Shown: positions 60,784 to 64,000 of the stretch, piece by piece
Position numbering within the stretch: the stretch's first letter is position 1
Layout of the letters: each line of letters begins with the position of its first letter
Source of the DNA: Bacteroidota bacterium
Lineage (GTDB): Bacteria; Bacteroidota; Bacteroidia; Chitinophagales; LD1
Length of the DNA: 64,000 nucleotides
Assembly (NCBI GenBank): GCA_018267385.1
Contig: JAFDYN010000014.1
Location: 172,250 to 236,249 of the forward strand
Direction: 5' to 3'
Notes under the pieces: generated by a model
What the model was told of the DNA's origin: nothing
Database searches by the model: none
What the model saw: the letters and a program-made list of their open reading frames with translations, nothing else
Translations under genes and position numbers: made by a program

Positions 60784-60812
60784 AAAGGGGGCCAGTTAGC
60801 CCCCTGATTTTC
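60784..60812 (-). terminator. Terminator of the fibre protein gene
   Basis: GGGGGC (60787-60792) and GCCCCC (60799-60804) form a G-C stem with a six-base loop, with T-rich flanks on both strands, directly after the stop of the fibre gene. It could also serve the opposite strand. Confidence 0.75.
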
Positions 60813-60831
60813 AACCCTGATAAACAATTAA

Positions 60832-63800
60832 TTAGCGACCCGTGGTCATGTTTAGACGCTCATTGATAGCATCTACCTGGGCCTTGATACGGTTGTAGTT
60901 TTCGATCTGAGTGGCTGTCTGCGCCTTGAGTTTTTCATTTTCGGAGCGCAGCTGCTCTATGATCTCGCGGTCTGCACGCTGCTGTTTATTCAGCTCCTGT
61001 ATAGCGCCTATGGCGAGAGCCGTGATCTGATCAAAATCTACCGTGCGGAAGTCATTTACCTTTTTGCCATATACAAAGACATTGCCCTCCTGCCCGCTCC
61101 AGCTCTCAGAGCGGAAAGTGTGATCACTCTCTACAGCAGTCACCTTGACAGGATGTGCTGTATTCTTCTGATCATAGAGCAATACCTCATCTCCCTGCTC
61201 AAAACCATGAGCGGCTGCTGTCGAGATGATCAGCATACCAGCATCTGTGCGAACAGATGCAGCTAAGGCAAAAACGGTAGGGATGACATCATTATTCTTA
61301 TTGACAGCAGTAGGATAGACGCTCTCTACCTGCTGCGCTATGAAGCCCGTCTTGGAGCGGCTGCCTCTCTGGATAGAATCTATATATTGATATTTGGTGA
61401 CCTCCAGCTGATCTGCCACATCGAGCAGGGATGCGGTAGCAGGATAGCTCAGCCCTCTTTTGATCCGACGGTCGCTCTGTACATTGACCTCGGCAGAGAG
61501 GATGCGGCCTACAGAGTGTATAGACACCGGCACAGAGCCGCTATTGCCTCCTACAGTGCCGGCTCCGCCGCTAGATAGATATCCGTATCCGGTATAGTTC
61601 GTCGTGACGGTACTCGCCACCTCCAGGGGATAGCCAGGGGTAGATGTGCCAATTCCAACATTACCATTTTTCAGTACAACCATAGCATCAGCAGAGTAAA
61701 AACCGGGATTGCCATTGCCGATAGTAAACAGACGGTCAGTACTTATCCAGTTTGTAGTAGAGGATGGTGTATATGTAGTATTATACGAGCCTACTACTAG
61801 CTCTCCCTCTGAAGGAGCGTTCAATCCACTGCCAAAAGTAATACTCTGTACTCCGCTGGACGTGTTAAAATAGCCTATACTCACTGCACCAGAACTAGTA
61901 GCATTACTACCTTGTCCAGCTGCGATGGCAGCGCTTCCGCTGGCAGTATTAGCCAGACCTATGGCTACAGCGCCGGTGTTTGTGGCATTATTATTTTGCC
62001 CTATGGCGGTGCTCACGCTGCCGCTGGCACTATTATTCTGGCCCATGGCAGTGGCAGCAGTACCACCTGCGGTATTGGCCAGGCCTATAGCTACAGACCC
62101 TGTATTCGGGGCGCTATTATACTGTCCGGCAGAAATGCTGTAGTTGCCATTCGCTGTATTATTACCGCCTATAGCCGCTGCTCCAAATCCTCCCACAGTA
62201 TTGGTGGTGCCAAAAGCCATAGCAGCATTATTTGAAGCAGTATTAGCATACCCTATAGCAGCTGAAACGATGCCGGTAGCATTGTTGTTTTGGCCGAAGG
62301 CCATGCTATAATTGTTTGTAGAAGTATTGCCATATCCCAGAGCCGCAGCAGTATTTCCACTCACGTAGTTTGACGCTCCTCCTGCTATACCATATTGCGC
62401 AAAGACCCTGTTATTAGATCCAAAAGCAGCGGATGCCGTAGCTGCTGCATTATTATACTGTCCGGCGGCGAAGGCATTGACGCCGCTGGCAGTATCTATA
62501 CCTCCAAATGCAGTACTGGATGCTCCGCTAGCCACTGTCTGATAGTTGGCAGCTAAAGCCTGATTGGCTGTAGCTTTAGACTGATAGCCAAACGCTGTGC
62601 TGAAAGAGGCGTTAGCAGTATTAGAGTATCCTATTGCCGAGCTTTGATTGCCCGTAGCGTTGCAAAACAGGCCTGCTGCAAGGCTTTGATTGCCTGATGA
62701 TATACTATTAGACCCAAGAGCAATACTACAACCTCCTGTGGAGGTCAAGCCGGCGCCCATGGCTATATTACCTTGATTGAGACCATTAGATGTAGGGGTA
62801 AAATAGAAGTTTCCACTTGAAGCTGCAAAGGTGATATTGCTAGCTCCCATGGTCACGGTCCTATTGCCAGTCAGGGTACCATCAGAGTTGTAAATATTTT
62901 TTGCTGAGATCGTAGCCGGGTCTACCCAGCTACCCGCACCAGTACCGCTGCCCTGCATAATATACCCGTTAACAGCGCCATTGGTCATCTGAAAGTTTGT
63001 GGTCATTGTATTACCTACTACCTCCAGTGCACTGGCCGGCACATTAGTACCTATACCTACACCTATAGCAGTGATGCTCATACCCAGTACATTGCCTGTA
63101 CCAGGTGCAGATGAGCCTGCGGCTGTGGTAGTATTATTCAAGTAAAAATCTATCGCATTGAGATTGCTGCCTACTGCACTATTATGTCTCGTAGAGATGA
63201 AATGCCTATACCCGCCGCCGCCATACTGGATGGCAATATCAGCATTGCTCTGGCCACCTACCAGAGATGCACCGCTTCCTCTACCGGATAAAAGCTCCAA
63301 AGCGCTCACTTGTGACAATGGTGCATTTGTATTATTGCCACGGATCAACGCATTGGCTCGCAAATCCATCAGAGCAGCTATACCTGAGAGACTCATTACA
63401 TAAGTGCTGGTGGCTGTATTGTAAAAGTCGAACTGACCATTCCATTCGCCAAAGTAGGTATGATCGCCCCCGCTACCCAGAGAATATATGTAATGATTAA
63501 TATCTGTGCCGGCGAGATAAAGCTTGTTAGCAGATGTGCCATTGTTATTGATCAGGTAGAGACTACCATTTACATTTGTATTGCCATTCACATCCAGCTT
63601 GTATGCCGGAGCAGAAGTACCTATACCCACATAGGTGCCATCATCATAGATGATGCTGCATATAGCGTCGGTGCCGTTAGATTTTAGTACGAGGTTTGGC
63701 GTAGAGCAGCCCACCGGCCCCGTAGCGCCTGTAGGTCCGGCTGCACCTGTAGGTCCCACAGAGCCTGTCGGCCCTTGGGCGCCATTGGTGCCATTGGTAC

Positions 63801-64000
63801 CTGCTGCACCAGTAGGGCCTGTTGCTCCGTCTGCACCATTAGAGCCGATAGGACCGGCAGGGCCTGCTGCGCCGGTAGGACCAGCTACACCTGCAGGACC
63901 CTGTGGACCGGTAGCACCGTCAGCACCATTTGTTCCATTCGTACCCGCTGCACCTGTGGGACCAGCTATACCTGCTGGACCTTGAGGACCCGTAGCACCG
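60832..64000 (-). CDS. Trimeric fibre-like surface protein with collagen repeats and endosialidase chaperone end (partial)
   Basis: The gene is open to the window edge, so the N-terminus is missing; at least 1055 residues are visible. From the edge: collagen-like Gly-x-y repeats (GPTGAAG, GTNGTNG, about 85 residues), then a region of YVGIGT-type beta motifs, then about 25 head repeats of A-x-G-x-x-N-x-A-x-G type resembling trimeric autotransporter heads, and a C-terminal intramolecular-chaperone domain (peptidase S74). In this last part SDRRIKRGL (autocleavage Ser with following charged residues) and a closing coiled-coil (LRSENEKLKAQTATQIE) are clear. Such proteins form trimeric tail or surface fibres. 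Confidence 0.88.
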   Translation of the reverse strand, partial: GATGPQGPAGIAGPTGAAGTNGTNGADGATGPQGPAGVAGPTGAAGPAGPIGSNGADGATGPTGAAGTNGTNGAQGPTGSVGPTGAAGPTGATGPVGCSTPNLVLKSNGTDAICSIIYDDGTYVGIGTSAPAYKLDVNGNTNVNGSLYLINNNGTSANKLYLAGTDINHYIYSLGSGGDHTYFGEWNGQFDFYNTATSTYVMSLSGIAALMDLRANALIRGNNTNAPLSQVSALELLSGRGSGASLVGGQSNADIAIQYGGGGYRHFISTRHNSAVGSNLNAIDFYLNNTTTAAGSSAPGTGNVLGMSITAIGVGIGTNVPASALEVVGNTMTTNFQMTNGAVNGYIMQGSGTGAGSWVDPATISAKNIYNSDGTLTGNRTVTMGASNITFAASSGNFYFTPTSNGLNQGNIAMGAGLTSTGGCSIALGSNSISSGNQSLAAGLFCNATGNQSSAIGYSNTANASFSTAFGYQSKATANQALAANYQTVASGASSTAFGGIDTASGVNAFAAGQYNNAAATASAAFGSNNRVFAQYGIAGGASNYVSGNTAAALGYGNTSTNNYSMAFGQNNNATGIVSAAIGYANTASNNAAMAFGTTNTVGGFGAAAIGGNNTANGNYSISAGQYNSAPNTGSVAIGLANTAGGTAATAMGQNNSASGSVSTAIGQNNNATNTGAVAIGLANTASGSAAIAAGQGSNATSSGAVSIGYFNTSSGVQSITFGSGLNAPSEGELVVGSYNTTYTPSSTTNWISTDRLFTIGNGNPGFYSADAMVVLKNGNVGIGTSTPGYPLEVASTVTTNYTGYGYLSSGGAGTVGGNSGSVPVSIHSVGRILSAEVNVQSDRRIKRGLSYPATASLLDVADQLEVTKYQYIDSIQRGSRSKTGFIAQQVESVYPTAVNKNNDVIPTVFALAASVRTDAGMLIISTAAAHGFEQGDEVLLYDQKNTAHPVKVTAVESDHTFRSESWSGQEGNVFVYGKKVNDFRTVDFDQITALAIGAIQELNKQQRADREIIEQLRSENEKLKAQTATQIENYNRIKAQVDAINERLNMTTGR

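Noticed and set aside
63650..64000. Long Pro/Ala/Val-rich open frame on the plus strand
   Set aside because: It is the mirror of the collagen-like Gly-x-y repeats of the minus-strand fibre gene, not an independent protein.

Overview
The window looks like Bacteroidota, probably a Chitinophagales-type genome. The signs are Por/T9SS-type C-terminal sorting regions, long extracellular repeat proteins, TAnnTTTG promoter motifs, and tyrosine integrases and MobA/MobC-type mobilization genes of the kind common in that phylum. Three parts can be separated: a left chromosomal flank (1-3904), an integrated element of about 48.9 kb (3905-52835), and a right chromosomal flank (52836-64000).

Left flank: a PfkB-type sugar/nucleoside kinase, an RluA-type pseudouridine synthase, two helical proteins of unknown role, and tRNA-Asn(GTT).

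The element sits in the tRNA-Asn gene. An exact 43-bp copy of the tRNA 3' half (3905-3947) recurs at 52793-52835, and a tyrosine integrase reads inward from the right end. A relaxase, a MobC-like protein and two VirD4/TraG-type ATPases are present, but no VirB4-like ATPase or other mating-pair genes. It is therefore best read as an integrative mobilizable element. It is a mosaic: GC-rich backbone blocks (about 18.3-23.9, 41.6-44.6, 46-47.7 and 50.2-52.6 kb) alternate with AT-richer cargo. The cargo is: (a) 4.0-6.6 kb, a secreted protein and a small membrane protein; (b) 6.95-14.6 kb, six co-directional genes (nucleoside phosphorylase fold, ParB-like, SNF2 helicase, Dam-type methylase, HNH nuclease, and a large unknown with an HEPN-like motif), the best candidate here for an undescribed defence system; (c) 14.9-18.25 kb, a periplasmic-sensor histidine kinase with a LytTR response regulator; (d) 24.8-28.3 kb, an unusual SDR, a NUDIX hydrolase, a thymidylate-synthase-fold enzyme whose dUMP-selecting Asn is Asp, an unknown, and a MazG/DCTPP1-like dCTPase, which together suggest a dCTP to modified-dCMP route; (e) 28.6-41.4 kb, a 3449-residue SpvB/RHS protein ending in a TNT-type NAD glycohydrolase domain, a candidate immunity gene, and T9SS proteins; (f) 48.0-50.0 kb, a three-gene cassette ending in a RES-domain (NAD-consuming) protein. 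Two further tyrosine recombinases, a second tRNA gene (Thr-CGT) and ArdC also lie in the element.

Right flank: a DUF4396-like membrane protein, a small cytochrome c lipoprotein, a complete RND efflux operon (adaptor, pump, outer-membrane factor), a small secreted protein, and a long trimeric-fibre-like protein with collagen repeats, YadA-like head repeats and an endosialidase-type chaperone end, which runs off the window.

Protein family calls come from motifs read by eye; no database search was run.
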